Assembly (NCBI RefSeq): GCF_000350225.1 | Contig: NW_005179300.1 | Span: forward strand, 77,158 to 141,157 | Length of the DNA stretch: 64,000 nt | Origin: Chondrus crispus | Lineage: Eukaryota; Rhodophyta; Florideophyceae; Gigartinales; Gigartinaceae | Direction: 5' to 3' | In this document: positions 41,171 through 52,268 of the stretch, one piece after another | Position numbering within the stretch: the first letter of the stretch is position 1 | How the letters are laid out: every line of letters starts with the position of its first letter | The notes under the pieces: generated by a model | Seen by the model: the letters and a program-made list of their open reading frames with translations, nothing else | Told to the model about the DNA's origin: nothing | The model's database searches: none | Made by a program: the position numbers and the translations under genes

Positions 41171-43696
41171 ATGATTCTTGAACTGGGTATAGGGGTCCCA
41201 CTGTGGAACGTAGTCCGGTTCGTTCTTCTAAGCATCCTGACCACCACTCTCATTTCCAGAGTCTGGTCGACTGGGCTAGCCTATCGGGCCGGGGACCGCA
41301 TTTCAGCGGGGGTGCCTGTCCAGCTACGTCCCAGGGCCTACACTAGAAGCTCACTGGTCGCTGAAGAGGACATCAGGGATAACACATCCAGATGGCTCTT
41401 ACTGGTCGTAACGGTAGCGTTGGTAGCAGCAGATCTCTTACTCGAGTTCGGATCAGGGTCGACGGAAGTTCACTCTGGTATGTGGTACCCTACCGGATAC
41501 GAGGGGAGCGGCCCGGGCCGAGCCGTGGAGGTGGTGAATCGAGGCAGCGACCGATGGGAGCCGACGGTTTATCTGTCCCGGAAACATTCGGCAACTTATC
41601 GAATTTACTTTTTGGAGGAGTCTAACGCTGCCAGGTTCAACGTTACGGCTAGCGATATAGATCTGCTTAGGTCAACTGGGGCGTTGAATTCCAGCGAGTT
41701 CCAACTGTTGGACTCGCCTGAGCCGTCGGAGAAGGTTTTCACTCGCCGAAGGGGTGCTCGTTTGTTCGCGGGCGTTTCTGGCGCTGTGTTAATAAAGCCG
41801 GAGGTGCAAGTATTCTGGACCGGGCTTAGGGCTTTTATACTCGAAAATGTCAAGTCACCACCTGAACCGTCCATGGCCGTATTGGAACTGGTGTCTATTC
41901 CTAGCTTCAGAAACGCACTGCCTGCTTACGCAGAGGCTGGGATGGAGCTAATAGTGGAATTAGTTGCGAAACCAGACCTGGCGCTCACGTGTGATGACGG
42001 GGTTGATGACGCGGTTGAGTACCCAAAGACTTGGGCGGTCACCTGCACAGATGAAGTGGGCGGGCCTCCCCGGTTGAAGAGACATGACAGGAACCTATCC
42101 CCGCCAGACCAGTCAGTGCTACTGACGCAGCAAGTGGAGGTCAATTATGGGAGACGTATGGTGAGCTTCAGTGAATTGAACGATTTTAGCACAGCTACGC
42201 TAGTTCCGTCGAGCTCAGGGAGAAGACGGTCAGTGGAGCAGGTCTTAATCGGGAATAAAACCTATCTGGTAAGGCTGAAGACGATGAGCGTTTCAATGGT
42301 CAAGGACGGTCCGCACTCGGTCATTTGTTTACGCCACGATAGTGGATTAGGGATTGCCGGGGAGCAGACTTGTCGAGGTCGGACATGGGGCAGAGAAGAC
42401 GAATTAGTCTCGGCGTTCATGGCGTTGCAGATTAGTGCGGCCAATTACGATACCGCCTGGGAACTCTTCGGAAGTTGGAGCCGGGGACCGGAGCAGGGTT
42501 TCACGACTAAAGTCCAATGGATTTCGGCCACCCTTGGAGATCGAAGTGGACGATTCGCCGCTGATACTAAATCGGTGGCCACTGTCAACCTCTACTTTTT
42601 CTCCGGAATAGCCCTGTTGGCACTGTCTCTAGCAGCGGGGGCTGTAGTGTGGTTCTTGAGCATACAGAAATCGTCGAGGGAGGCAGTACCGGTGCAAATG
42701 ACTATTGAGTTAAGCCGGAGAGTGCTGGCCATGTCTGCAGTGACAAAGTACAATTGTTCTATGATGCCCTTAGACTCCCCTGTCACGATGATCGCTCGGC
42801 GCAATGATGTGTCATGCCACCTGGAAACGACCTACTTAGACGATATGGAGCCTGTGTCATCAAGCATAATGGCAGATGAAGCGCTAGTGCTACTGGGGGG
42901 GAAGAATCGAACGGAACTCACAGCGCCGCCCGATACGAGTCGGAAACAGCTGGGCCGCAAAGGAAGATTTCAAAATCAGATCGGACGCAGAGAACCACCC
43001 GGGTCACAGAGGGAACGGGTCGAACTGAGAGTAGCAAGGCTGGGGAAATGCGACCGTACGCCATATGGAAGGACCGACCGATGGAAGGACGTAAGTGAAG
43101 TCAAGACTATGTCGACGGTACGTCTAGTCGCGCTGGCCCGGCTTGAAAGGATTCAGTTCGAAGTCAACTGAGCCGCCGTTATCGATGATATCTCAAAGTA
43201 CTTGCGCCGTGAGTATGACCCGAGTGCTTACCAAAGGGAAGCCAAGATCGTAACGCTCTGCGGGAAAGGCGTCCGAATTGGTGCTGACTTGTTGGCGATG
43301 GCCCCGGATATCGGGCTGGCGGTTCGCGTCAGCTACTGGGCGGCTGTCGGAGCTCTGACTCCCGCGGAACTGACTGAAGTATATCAGGAGACTCGGTCGA
43401 TGAACGCGACCACAGAGAAGAGTGACGTGCACGGAGGCGTTCCAGATCGGTCGGAGAACGACACGGTGTCGGCCGTACAAGTGAGCATGGAGTGTGAGTT
43501 GACAATTGGTGACTGCACAGTAACTGTCGGGCCGGAGGATTGGCCGCAGGAAGCGTCGGACTTCCAATGCCAAGCCCAGCGGGTGCGTTCTCCCAGGGCA
43601 GCCGGGCCGGCTGAAACAGTGAGGTCCACCGTTCCTGCTAGGTATCATAACCCTAGTCGCGCCCTGACCATAGTAAGAAAGCGCCACTTACGTTGA
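41171..43696 (+). CDS. Unrecognised membrane protein with an in-frame TGA
   Basis: I do not recognise this family. The frame runs 666 residues from ATG 41171 to a TGA at 43169-43171, then continues open in the same frame for another 174 codons to a TGA at 43694. The first part has hydrophobic segments at about residues 12-30, 74-92 and 470-496. Between the second and third lies a domain of about 380 residues with N-glycosylation motifs (NVT, NSS, NKT) and Cys pairs, probably luminal or extracellular. The part after the internal stop (AAVIDDISKYLRREYDPSAY) looks like coding sequence. Possible reasons are a nonsense mutation, a sequence error, an unrecognised intron (GTAAGT at 43091, GTACGT at 43118), or recoding. 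Lineage-specific families of this kind are common in algae. Confidence 0.5.
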
Positions 43697-44041
43697 CATG
43701 ACATCTAGGTCGAGAGTAGCTTGGGGGCGGGCAGCGGACAGGAAATTAAGTTCGGCTCTGACGCAACTGACCCGGTGAAGCAGTTGCTGGCGCAGTGAGT
43801 ATTGAGGAATCACCAGACAGATTGTTTTCTTCAGGGGTATTCAAACTTTGTCCTTTAGGCACAGGAGCTTCATTTCGTTGAACGAGGCTGGGGCCAACTG
43901 GACAGCTAGACGGTCTAAAGCTCGAGGCCGTTAAACTAGAGTTAGCCGATGAGGTTCTATATTAGAGACACTACCCCAAGGGTAATTGCGGCGTAGGAAT
44001 TTGTCGAGTGCTAAAACTTGTCGGCGCAGACCCACGCGACA
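43697..44041. other. Convergent gap between membrane protein and lactonase-like gene
   Basis: These 345 bases hold nothing I can name. Confidence 0.35.
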
Positions 44042-45184
44042 CTATAAAAGGGTCAAGCACTCAACGTGTGGCACAAAGACGGCACAAACCGGGGCACCGC
44101 GATCGCCTGCCAGAGCGGGCCCCCGTATGTCATCATCATGAATATGGCAACTGCGAGACGTTCCCAATTCGTCATCATGGCCACCGCCGCCTGCGTGCTC
44201 CATGTCGACGCATTCCCTCCCGCCGACACACACCCTGCCATCCGCCTGATTGACGACGACCACGACGGCCTCGCCAACCGCAAAGTCCCTGGGCACCTTC
44301 CCGCCGCCGCTCCTCCACCCCTTGCCCAGCCTCCATATCCCGTCGCGCCCGCCGCCCCTGTCGCTCACGAGCACGCCGCCCTCCACGCACCGGATCGCCC
44401 CCAGCACCCCCGCCCCGCGCCCCACCGCCTCGCGTCCCGCCTCCCGCATCCGCTCCACCTCCACCCGCGCCACCGCCCGCCCCTTCGCCAGCGCCACGTG
44501 CACCACCCCGCCCCCGTCCTCCGCCGCGTGCCGCGGGTAGCTCCCCGCGTCAAACTGCGCGCCCGCCCCGACCCGCAGCACTCCCTCCGCGCTCCGCTCC
44601 ACCGCCGTCACCCGCTCCGCCAACGGGTCCACCGCCAGCACCCGCCGCGCCCCCGCCCGCTCCCCCGACACCACCAGCACCTGATGCACCCCGCTCCTCC
44701 CCCCGTGCACGTCCCCCATCCGCACGCTGTCCACTGCTCGCATCTCCGCCGAGTCCTCGAGCGACCACACGCTCCCGTCCCCGAAGCACCCCACCACCAC
44801 CCCCGTCTCCCCCACCGTCGCCACGTGCGCCGGCCACTTACCGACCCGCACCCTTCCCGTCCGTTTCAACCTCCCATCTTTCTGTAGACGCATGCGCGTC
44901 ACCCATCCCTCCTCCTGCTCATTCACCGCGTACACCACCACGCCCTCCTTGTCACGTCTCACCGCTAGGTACGATGGGTTGGCCCCACATTCGCTCACCC
45001 CCGATCGCGCCACTTCCCGCACTGACGACTGCGTCACGGCTACCGTCAGGATCCCCGGCCCGGCCGCGTACGGCGCGTGAGCCACCGCCTCCGTGTAGCA
45101 TCCCACTAGCACGAGTTCCTCGCCCTCGCCTAGCTTCATATCACCTTCACTCGGCGAGTTTAGACTTGTCATTGCAGCCGTCAT
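44042..45184 (-). CDS. Lactonase-like seven-bladed propeller protein, GC-rich
   Basis: The 380-residue protein resembles the lactonase/6-phosphogluconolactonase family of seven-bladed propellers (PF10282 type). Supporting phrases are ELVLVGCYTEAV at the N terminus, SECGANPSYLAV, VVYAVNEQEEGWV, GKWPAHVA, SYPRHAA and VPRDFAVGEAVVVVVNQADG. These match the repeated P-x-H/Y and VVNQ-DG motifs. The last 60 residues do not follow the family and are Gly/His/Asp-rich, so the C terminus is odd: a lineage extension or a missed intron. Between about 44170 and 45100 the gene is extremely GC-rich, with G/C in nearly every third position, like the F-box gene. The long plus-strand frame at 44066-44887 is its shadow. 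The substrate is unknown. Confidence 0.65.
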   Translation of the reverse strand: MTAAMTSLNSPSEGDMKLGEGEELVLVGCYTEAVAHAPYAAGPGILTVAVTQSSVREVARSGVSECGANPSYLAVRRDKEGVVVYAVNEQEEGWVTRMRLQKDGRLKRTGRVRVGKWPAHVATVGETGVVVGCFGDGSVWSLEDSAEMRAVDSVRMGDVHGGRSGVHQVLVVSGERAGARRVLAVDPLAERVTAVERSAEGVLRVGAGAQFDAGSYPRHAAEDGGGVVHVALAKGRAVARVEVERMREAGREAVGRGAGVLGAIRCVEGGVLVSDRGGGRDGIWRLGKGWRSGGGKVPRDFAVGEAVVVVVNQADGRVCVGGRECVDMEHAGGGGHDDELGTSRSCHIHDDDIRGPALAGDRGAPVCAVFVPHVECLTLL

Positions 45185-46051
45185 TCGTCGCGGAGAGCCC
45201 GGAACCGTCCCACCAGAGTCGCAGACCTAATACCACCGACTCGTCGCATCACTCCGCCATCGCCGCACACCTGCCACAGTCCGCCATTCTTGCTCTTGCC
45301 CACGCCTTTTAATCATTTCTTTTGCACTCCACTAAACTCCCGTTCTCGTGGGCCAGTTTGCTATGGCTTTGACTCCTCCTTCCCTTCATGCCCTTCAGCT
45401 CATTTTTCTCCCCACATTACAGGCGAGTCCGTATTGGGCCGCACTGCAATACGCATCGACCTTCCACCCTTTCATGTGCATTCACCTGCCAAATTCCCCA
45501 TCACACATGTCTGTCTCCGGTCCTAAAACCATCACCACACGACCGCAGGCTTCCCCCTTGAAATAAATATCAATTTCCCATTCACCGCAAATTCACTTGC
45601 CTCACCGAATCAAACCTTGACAATAGGTAATTACCTCACACGTATCGCACACAGCGACGCTCTGAACACGTAGAATCCCAGAAATTGCCCCTTCGCTTGC
45701 TGCCATTCATAGACGTTGTTGCATTATACGGTCATCCCATCCTTGGCTTTCAAGCCGATCACGTCATCTCTTAAGCGGAATTCAACCAATGCCATTTTCA
45801 CAAACAAGCTCCACAGGTGTCTCTACGGTTCAAACATCGATACAAGGCGCCCGCAAATGAATTCTTATCTTCTTTCTTTTCAGGATTGCATCAGCACCAT
45901 GGCACGCGCCCGACTGATCTCGGTCAAGATGTCAGGTGGAAGACGCATCATCTGCAATCAATCGCAATATTCTTACACGGTCACGCCTCACAAGCTCCCT
46001 TCCAATATTCGTAGACAGGCCAGTAGATGACTCAACACGCCGTAGTTTCCT
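45185..46051. promoter_or_regulatory. Intergenic region lactonase-like/MAT1-like
   Basis: These 867 bases are pyrimidine-rich near 45200-45600. A small plus-strand frame starts at ATG 45899 (MARARLISVKMSGGRR) directly after a strong polypyrimidine-CAG sequence. It resembles nothing securely and I do not call it. Confidence 0.35.
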
Positions 46052-46807
46052 TCACAGTTGCAATACGTTGAGAGACTGACTGAATTCCTTGAGCGCCCGC
46101 TCGTAGACGAACTGCTGTTTGAAACCTGCGGCAGTAGCTGCCTTGGCTTGTTCCGCCTGAGTCCTCGCCTCAAATGCCTTTGCATCCTCTTCCGGTCTTT
46201 GGTCCATAGTAATCTTGCTCAGATCAACAGGGACAGGGAGCGGGCTCGGAAACTGAGGCCGGAAAAACATTGGACGAAAGTCGGGCTTTTCCCGCTCCTC
46301 CGCCTCGCGCGCCGCCGCCGCTTCTTTCTTTCGCTTCTTGCGCTCGGCTTTCTCCTTCTTTCTCCGCAGCTTTTCCACCGCGTCATCTCCCTTAGATACT
46401 CGCAACAACTCCTCCGCTTCTTCTTCACGGCGAATTTGTTGCTTCCTCTTCTCTTCTTCGTGGTCTTGTCTGCGTAGTTCTGCTAATTTTGCTATGCGTG
46501 CACGCTCAAGTTGCGCTACGCGCTCCGCTTCCAAGCGATCTTCTTCTCCTTTTTTGGCATGGTTTTGACCGATGCTGCCTTGGTTTTCTTTTCGGTACTT
46601 TTCGACCCGTGCCTTAGTCTCCTCGACGTCGACGTTGTTCACTAAGTTAAAAATGATGTCCTCCACCATCTCCAAGTAGTCATCATATTCCCGGTCAGTG
46701 GAAAAGTCGTCGCGTCGCTTGTTGAACCAACGCAAATATCTCCGGCGAGTTTGCGCATCTTTACTCAAATGAGCACTGTCATCTTCGAAATCGAAGTTGT
46801 CCGTCAT
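46052..46807 (-). CDS. MNAT1: MAT1-like CDK-activating kinase assembly factor lacking the RING
   Basis: MAT1 holds CDK7 and cyclin H together in the CDK-activating kinase of TFIIH. The 251-residue product matches the central and C-terminal parts: RRRYLRWFNKRRDDF, then REYDDYLEMVEDIIFNLVNN, then VDVEETKARVEKYRKENQ. A long charged coiled coil and a C terminus with FVYERALKEFSQSL complete it. MAT1 normally begins with a C3HC4 RING of about 60 residues; here the frame opens just after that point (MTDNFDFEDDSAHLSKDAQT). No CxxC pattern is visible in the 300 bases upstream, nor a CTRAC-AG acceptor within about 60 bases. The RING is therefore absent or on a distant exon. TAF4 and a CDK9-like kinase, other parts of the transcription machinery, are in the same window. 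Confidence 0.72.
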   Translation of the reverse strand: MTDNFDFEDDSAHLSKDAQTRRRYLRWFNKRRDDFSTDREYDDYLEMVEDIIFNLVNNVDVEETKARVEKYRKENQGSIGQNHAKKGEEDRLEAERVAQLERARIAKLAELRRQDHEEEKRKQQIRREEEAEELLRVSKGDDAVEKLRRKKEKAERKKRKKEAAAAREAEEREKPDFRPMFFRPQFPSPLPVPVDLSKITMDQRPEEDAKAFEARTQAEQAKAATAAGFKQQFVYERALKEFSQSLNVLQL

Positions 46808-47332
46808 TGCGGCGTGCGCCTTCAGATCTCGACACTGTCCTCAACAAGAAGTCACTGGAACGGGAAAAGCGCCCTTACTCCCGAAAGAATTCTGGCAGAT
46901 ATGGCCTTGGATCACGCGAACGAAAAGTGCCGCAGCCCTTCTATCGACGCTGGTTTGTGCGTGACTCACAGCAACCTTGCGGACGTCTACAGACAATGAG
47001 TCGTATCAAATGATGAGGGCGCTGAGACGGATGTTATCATCCTGCTATCAATAGCACACCCATGAAAATGGCTCACCGAAACTGTTCTGTATAGAGCAGC
47101 CTGCTTCACTTTTTGTTTATAATTTGGGCAACTTTCGTGGATTTGACAATTGTACAGTATTTCCGAATACTGTACACCTGATCGAAGTATTCACCCTGGA
47201 CCATTTGAAGCCCACTTTTCCGTAACCACTCATGAAATAATCTGAACGATGTTAATTTTGAATCAAGGCTAATTAGTGTGGAATTTCCGAATAACCTGGA
47301 CCATTTTTTTATTTTTTTGGTGGCCAATTTAA
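46808..47332. promoter_or_regulatory. Region upstream of the MAT1-like gene up to the transposon
   Basis: The 525 bases hold no confirmed gene. A plus-strand frame at 46807-47013 has coding-like composition but opens without ATG. A small hairpin around CAGTATT-TCC-GAATACTG lies near 47156-47173. Confidence 0.35.
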
Positions 47333-47789
47333 CCTGGATGCACGTTACCCCTGTGCTCCGGTTTGTGACGATTTAGGGCGTCACAAAAAGTGAGACGATT
47401 TGTGTGACGATTTGTGAGAGTTTTGATCTTTTCGCCGCCGTCGTCTCATTAGGTCTCCTAACCAAAGACCGCTTTTCTCCCTAAAGACAGAGCACCACCC
47501 AAAAGATCGATATTCTCCGTAAATCACTTCGCAAAAACATCGCCACCAAGTCATTCAGTGCGCATCGATAGACTTTGTAAACATGGTTGTGCACTGTAGT
47601 CAACCACACAACTGACAAATATTTACGAATTCACCTAACCACTACGTCATATACCATCAGGGTCGCGATCAGGAACGCCACCCGCCCTGAACTGAATGTT
47701 CATGCCCCTTCTTCGCTTCTCGCGATATTTTTCTTGTACGAGTTTCCTCCTCCTTGCCTGGTTCGCAGCTAGCCTAAACCACCGCGTCC

Positions 47790-49302
47790 TTATTTGCCCA
47801 TAAACCTGCCCATCCTCTTGCAGTAACGGATTCCACTAATATGGAAATTGGTAAGTCCCAAGCACAATTTGAAAATTGGATCATACGATTTTTCGTTCCA
47901 CTTCAACTTAGACCCCATCACGTTCCAAATTCCACACAGCCTGCCAAAAAAAATTTCGACAATAATTCTGTCACTTGAAATAAGACGATTTCGCTTGACA
48001 TCCGTAGGAGGCATTACAGAATGCGGCGGCTTTTTAGTTGGATGAATTACACGGCAGAATTCTAAAGCTCCTTGGTATCCCTTGTCACATAATACAGCCC
48101 AGCTTTCCGGATATTTGCCCACATACGGCCCATCGTCATCCCACTCCTTCTCCTCCCCTTTCTTCTGCAGCTGCTTGTCGTGAAAATACTGCATCCCTCT
48201 GAAAAAGAGTCAGATCGGAGACTGACCCGGGCTCATGCTCGCTACAGCCAATGGCCATTCCATTCGGAAGCACGGAGACTTCCATTTTATAGCCATATTG
48301 TTTATGCTTTCCACTATAGTACTTCTTGCCCTCCTGCATGCTACCACTTGGACGGTAGCTTGGCTGGAAAGTCACATCGGTAGCATACCGAGCCACAGGG
48401 AAATGCCTAAACAAACGCCCAACATCCGACACAGCCGTCATTGTCCACTTGGTCACGTGATGCTCAACATATTGCTCGTAAACAGGTAGCCAAAGCAGGT
48501 CTACGAATTTCATAATCAGTTTTTCAAAAGACGGACCCTTCAATCCGAACATTTTCGCAAGAAAATCCCACTGTCCTCCGTGTTTTACGACACAAAATGT
48601 CATAAAAAGTACGTACTTGCCGCTATGGATTGACTTCCTACCCCGTCCCGAGGTATAGCTCTGAGATATGACACCCTGAAATCCAGACCATATTCCCAAA
48701 AACTGTGTAGGGTCGAAGTTCGTCATCTCGAGTATAGCGGCAGAACCTCCATGCTCGTAAAACCTACCGAAAATGGGCGCATCCGAGTCATCGTTTTCAT
48801 CGGAGTCGAATAGATCGCTGTCATCATCTTACTGTCGAAGCTCGTTGCGGCGGTCCACGGCCGCATCTGCGAGCAATTGCAGTGCTGTGGCAGCTTGAGC
48901 TTGGCTGACATTTGTCAGGGTTGGAACGAGAGGTGTGTCAGGGGGTGTTGGAACGAAGGGTGTGGGGGGTTGAGGGAGGGAGCGAGAGTTCGGATCAAGG
49001 GGAGGGTCGAGGTTATCGTGGGATAGGAGGAAGTTGGAATGGGAGATTTGAGGGGAAGGACTGTCTGAGGACCTGGCCGCAGTCCCGATTTCAGTCTTAT
49101 GCGCAATCATTGAGTGGTTTGGAAATAAGGCGGGGAGTTTTTTGTAATAGTTTACCCGCCTCGTTTCTGACTTTATCAGCACTGTACAGCCACGTATGTG
49201 GTCATGGTAGAATATTGTGACAAATTGTTGGCATTCTTGACTTTTACTGCTGTAACCTGCAATGAATTCGTTGTTTACAGAATCTGCGCTGTGTTCTGGC
49301 AA
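47790..49302 (-). pseudogene. Harbinger/PIF-type DDE transposase, frameshifted
   Basis: The remnant carries the DDE_Tnp_4 pattern: YATDVTFQPS with the first Asp, then GKHKQYGYKMEV, then PGSVSDLTLFQ with a second conserved Asp, then LCDKGYQGALEF with an Asp, and RIIVEIFFGRLCGIWN with the closing Glu. The frame is broken near 48190, where the 48136-48726 frame ends and the downstream part continues in another frame. A TAA at 48829-48831 interrupts the same frame upstream, after which an acidic segment (DDDSDLFDSDENDDSDAPIF) leads to MTNFDPTQFLGIW. The proline-rich part at 48829-49302 may be its N terminus. Two inactivating changes make this a pseudogene. Confidence 0.75.
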
Positions 49303-49772
49303 TGTATTGGCTCTTTCAGCAGTACCCTTCTAACTGTGATAAAGGTCTATTCGTCTCACTCCATCTTCTCATTCGTCACACATGGTTTGTGAATATTTGT
49401 TGAATTGTAGCACTTTTTGAGAACGTTTTGTGATCATCACAAAAATCGTCTCAAACATCACACATTTTTGTGAATCATTTGTGATGGTTTTGTGAGACGC
49501 ATCTCAAAACTCTCAAATGCGAACCTTAAAATCAAAACTCTCACACTGGCAGTGTGCATTTTGTGATGTCTTTGTGTGAATTGTGTGAGGACATCATAAA
49601 GATCACATATAAAAAGCTCTCCATCTCAAAAGGCAAACAAAACTGAACAACGTCAAAAAAAACCTCCCTTTCCAGCCCTCTACGGCTAGTTTCCTGAGGC
49701 ACTTCCCTTTCTCTTCGTGTTCGCAACTGCCACAAGAAGCACCATATTTCAGAGAACATTGCGGGTAAGCTG

Positions 49773-52268
49773 ATGGCTGAAAGGTTCCAACCCGGAGATA
49801 ACGCCTCCAATCAGCTGGTATCCGCTGATGACAGCTACAATGCTTCTCCACTCGCCGAACCCCCACAGCGTAACAGATTTAATACCACACCTTTGAGAGA
49901 GGGGTTGGATTCTAGAGCTGAGTATCCTGAACGTCAACCCATTTCAGAGCAAGACTATGAGCCCACGCTTCCATTGACACAGACTGATCTCCGCATCAAC
50001 CCACCACCAGCTACCCTTTCTTCCCTTCAGACGTCCCCAGACTTCTTTTACGAAGAAGAACTCTCCCCACCCCCTACCGGAATTACAGCTCCATCCCAGC
50101 TCAATAACGGGGTTCCTATTCATTTCGCGCCTTTCGCATTACAGAACAGCAGCCATTTGAAAGCTGAAGTTGAACCGTTGTTTGAACAGGCAGACTCTCT
50201 GGACGACAGTGACGAACCCTTTTCATAGGAGTTGCAAATGTCACATTCATCTTCTTCCTCTTGTGAGGTTCAGACTGTAGGAGAAGTGGACACTGAAGTC
50301 ACGGAGACCGAGGTGCGATCTTTACACCCTGGTTCATACCTGACGTCCCAGATACAGCAGACGAACACAAGTGCTACCCTTAGCTAAGACCTCCACAGTA
50401 AGCTCTACTATGACTTCGACGACGAAAGATATTCTAGGGAGCACTGGGAGGACATCGAAACGACACAGACAAGAGATTTGTTTACAACCGTCTCTGCTGA
50501 GGAGTTGGAGGAACGCGCACGTGCGCAGCCGAATGTTGGCCTAGAAGGATAGAACTATGACAGTCTTTTCGCTGATGTTTCTGTCCAGACAGATAACGTG
50601 AATAGCAGTCTGGAGCGTCGTTTCCTCGAAGAGGCCAATAATGCACTTAACCGAGTTATAAGCGATATAACAAGTAATTCCGTACGACTGAGGACGAAGG
50701 CGATGCCAGGCAGTTACTTACTCCTCCAGCCTGCTTACGCACGTTTGTTACGGAGTGTTTGGTAGACAAGGTACGATACGTAGCGAACCGTGTGTTGCAC
50801 TAGAGAAGAAAGTCAGGGACCACGAAGAAAGCGATACTGCGTATGCTTATCCTGCACATCCTCTGGGCTTAATATAACGACTTCCTTCGAACTGTGTTCG
50901 GCCCTTTGGAAAGTGGCCACTTCTTTCAAATGGGATTGTCGGCTGACAGAAATCATGACCTCTGGAGTGTGTGGTATATCGCCAAGTGTTCACTAGTGTA
51001 CATATTGTACTCGAACACCCGATGGTGTATGACAAGGACCGCATTGGTTAATTCCCAATTCGAAAGGTAATTACCTTCTCACCCGGTAAATTGGGCAGGG
51101 CAATTCGCGTCCGTGTACGTACTGTACTCGAATCATACCATCTAATGTATGACACCAGCGTACCTCGCTGGCGCCCAAGTGCAGGACCGTTACGGCCCGA
51201 TGTGTAGTCGTACCGTTACAGTCTGGCACTGTAAGAACGAGGACTACAGTAGTAGATATAATAAAGCAGGGAAGTGGAAGGACTCGAGGGGATGATCGAT
51301 CAACGCAGTGGCATCATCTCGAGGGCAGACCCCTTTGTCCCTTGGTTTTGTGCCAACGTCTTTTGCCTCACTAGGATTTGCTTTTCCTTCAGTACATCGA
51401 GTACAACGAGACGTACCCGCTGCAGGGGTAACGCACGACGAGCGCTCAGCATAGCACCCGGATTCGTCCTCCGTGACGACGTCGCATCCGCAAGGCGTCG
51501 AGTTACCACGTCGAGGACGTCGATCTGCCTTTCGTGGCATCGTTGTGTCGAACCCACACCGCTCTACCAAAACCTCAACCACCAGCTACCAGATACCGTA
51601 AAACTCTAGCACGTACAAACATTAGCGAGAACCCTTTGACGTCAACTATAGCTAGATTGCTAAGTGTGCAAGTATACAATGCTGCTGTGGTGTACAGGCT
51701 TTCAATTGCGAGGGAACGGAACTTTCTACCAGGACCTAATGAATTAGGAGCTAATTCAAGTATCGGGTACGCCTCCCTGAGACACAAGGTCTCAAGCTGT
51801 GACACGTTTGGGTCGTTTCCTAAACGTCTAGCACAAGAATGGACAGAAGAAATGGGAGCGCAGGCTTTGGAGGAACGAAATGATTCTGTGGCACAAACGT
51901 CAGTGAATCTCATGCCTTACTTTAAACGGAAGGCCTTTGAGCAATACAACTATGGTACGCACAAGGCTCGTAGGTTGAACCGGAATTTACTGCACGAGAA
52001 GGTCAGTGGGACCCCAACCTGTTGCGTACTATGTAGTTGGGTCAAAAGAGGGACAAAAGACGGGCGACCTAAGACACTTTGAAAGAGCTCACGCCAGGTG
52101 CAGTGGTGTTCCACATGTAGGCAGGCTATCTGCTGCAGCTGCTGGACGGCCTGGCATTCTCGCTCTACACTGAAGCGACATGGGCCCTCTCCTGTCCATG
52201 AGAGGGAGTTTGACTCTGAGCGACGCATTTCTCGACTAACAAGACAGGCCCCACAAGCCCCAAAGTGA
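49773..52268 (+). pseudogene. Decayed piggyBac-like transposase (tentative)
   Basis: The first open part (49773-50228, MAERFQPGDNASNQL) codes an acidic, Pro/Ser-rich peptide such as may precede a transposase domain. From about 50230 to 51530 the frame is broken by several stops. The last part, in the frame of 51534-52268, contains a C-terminal Cys-rich array: PTCCVLCSWVKRG, then QWCSTCRQAICCSCWTAWH, in C-x2-C-W-C-x2-C-x4-C-x2-C-x5-H order, like the zinc-binding tail of piggyBac-type transposases. A TGA at 52080-52082 splits that array. The flanking TTAA supports the class. No DDD core residues can be traced, so confidence is low. Confidence 0.4.

Noticed and set aside
43169..43171. Selenocysteine as the explanation for the TGA in the membrane protein
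   Set aside because: I could not recognise a SECIS element by eye after the final stop, and no selenoprotein family matches, so it is listed only as one option.
44066..44887. 273-codon plus-strand frame opposite the lactonase-like gene
   Set aside because: Pro/His/Arg-rich and antisense to a gene with family motifs; GC-rich antisense frames stay open by chance.
45899..46030. Small frame starting MARARLISVKMSGG, considered as a mitochondrial ribosomal protein bL33
   Set aside because: Only the first ten residues recall bL33; the rest does not align and no exon join fixes it.
46807..47013. Plus-strand frame opposite the MAT1-like start
   Set aside because: It opens with TTG, has no in-frame ATG until near its end, and no family resemblance.
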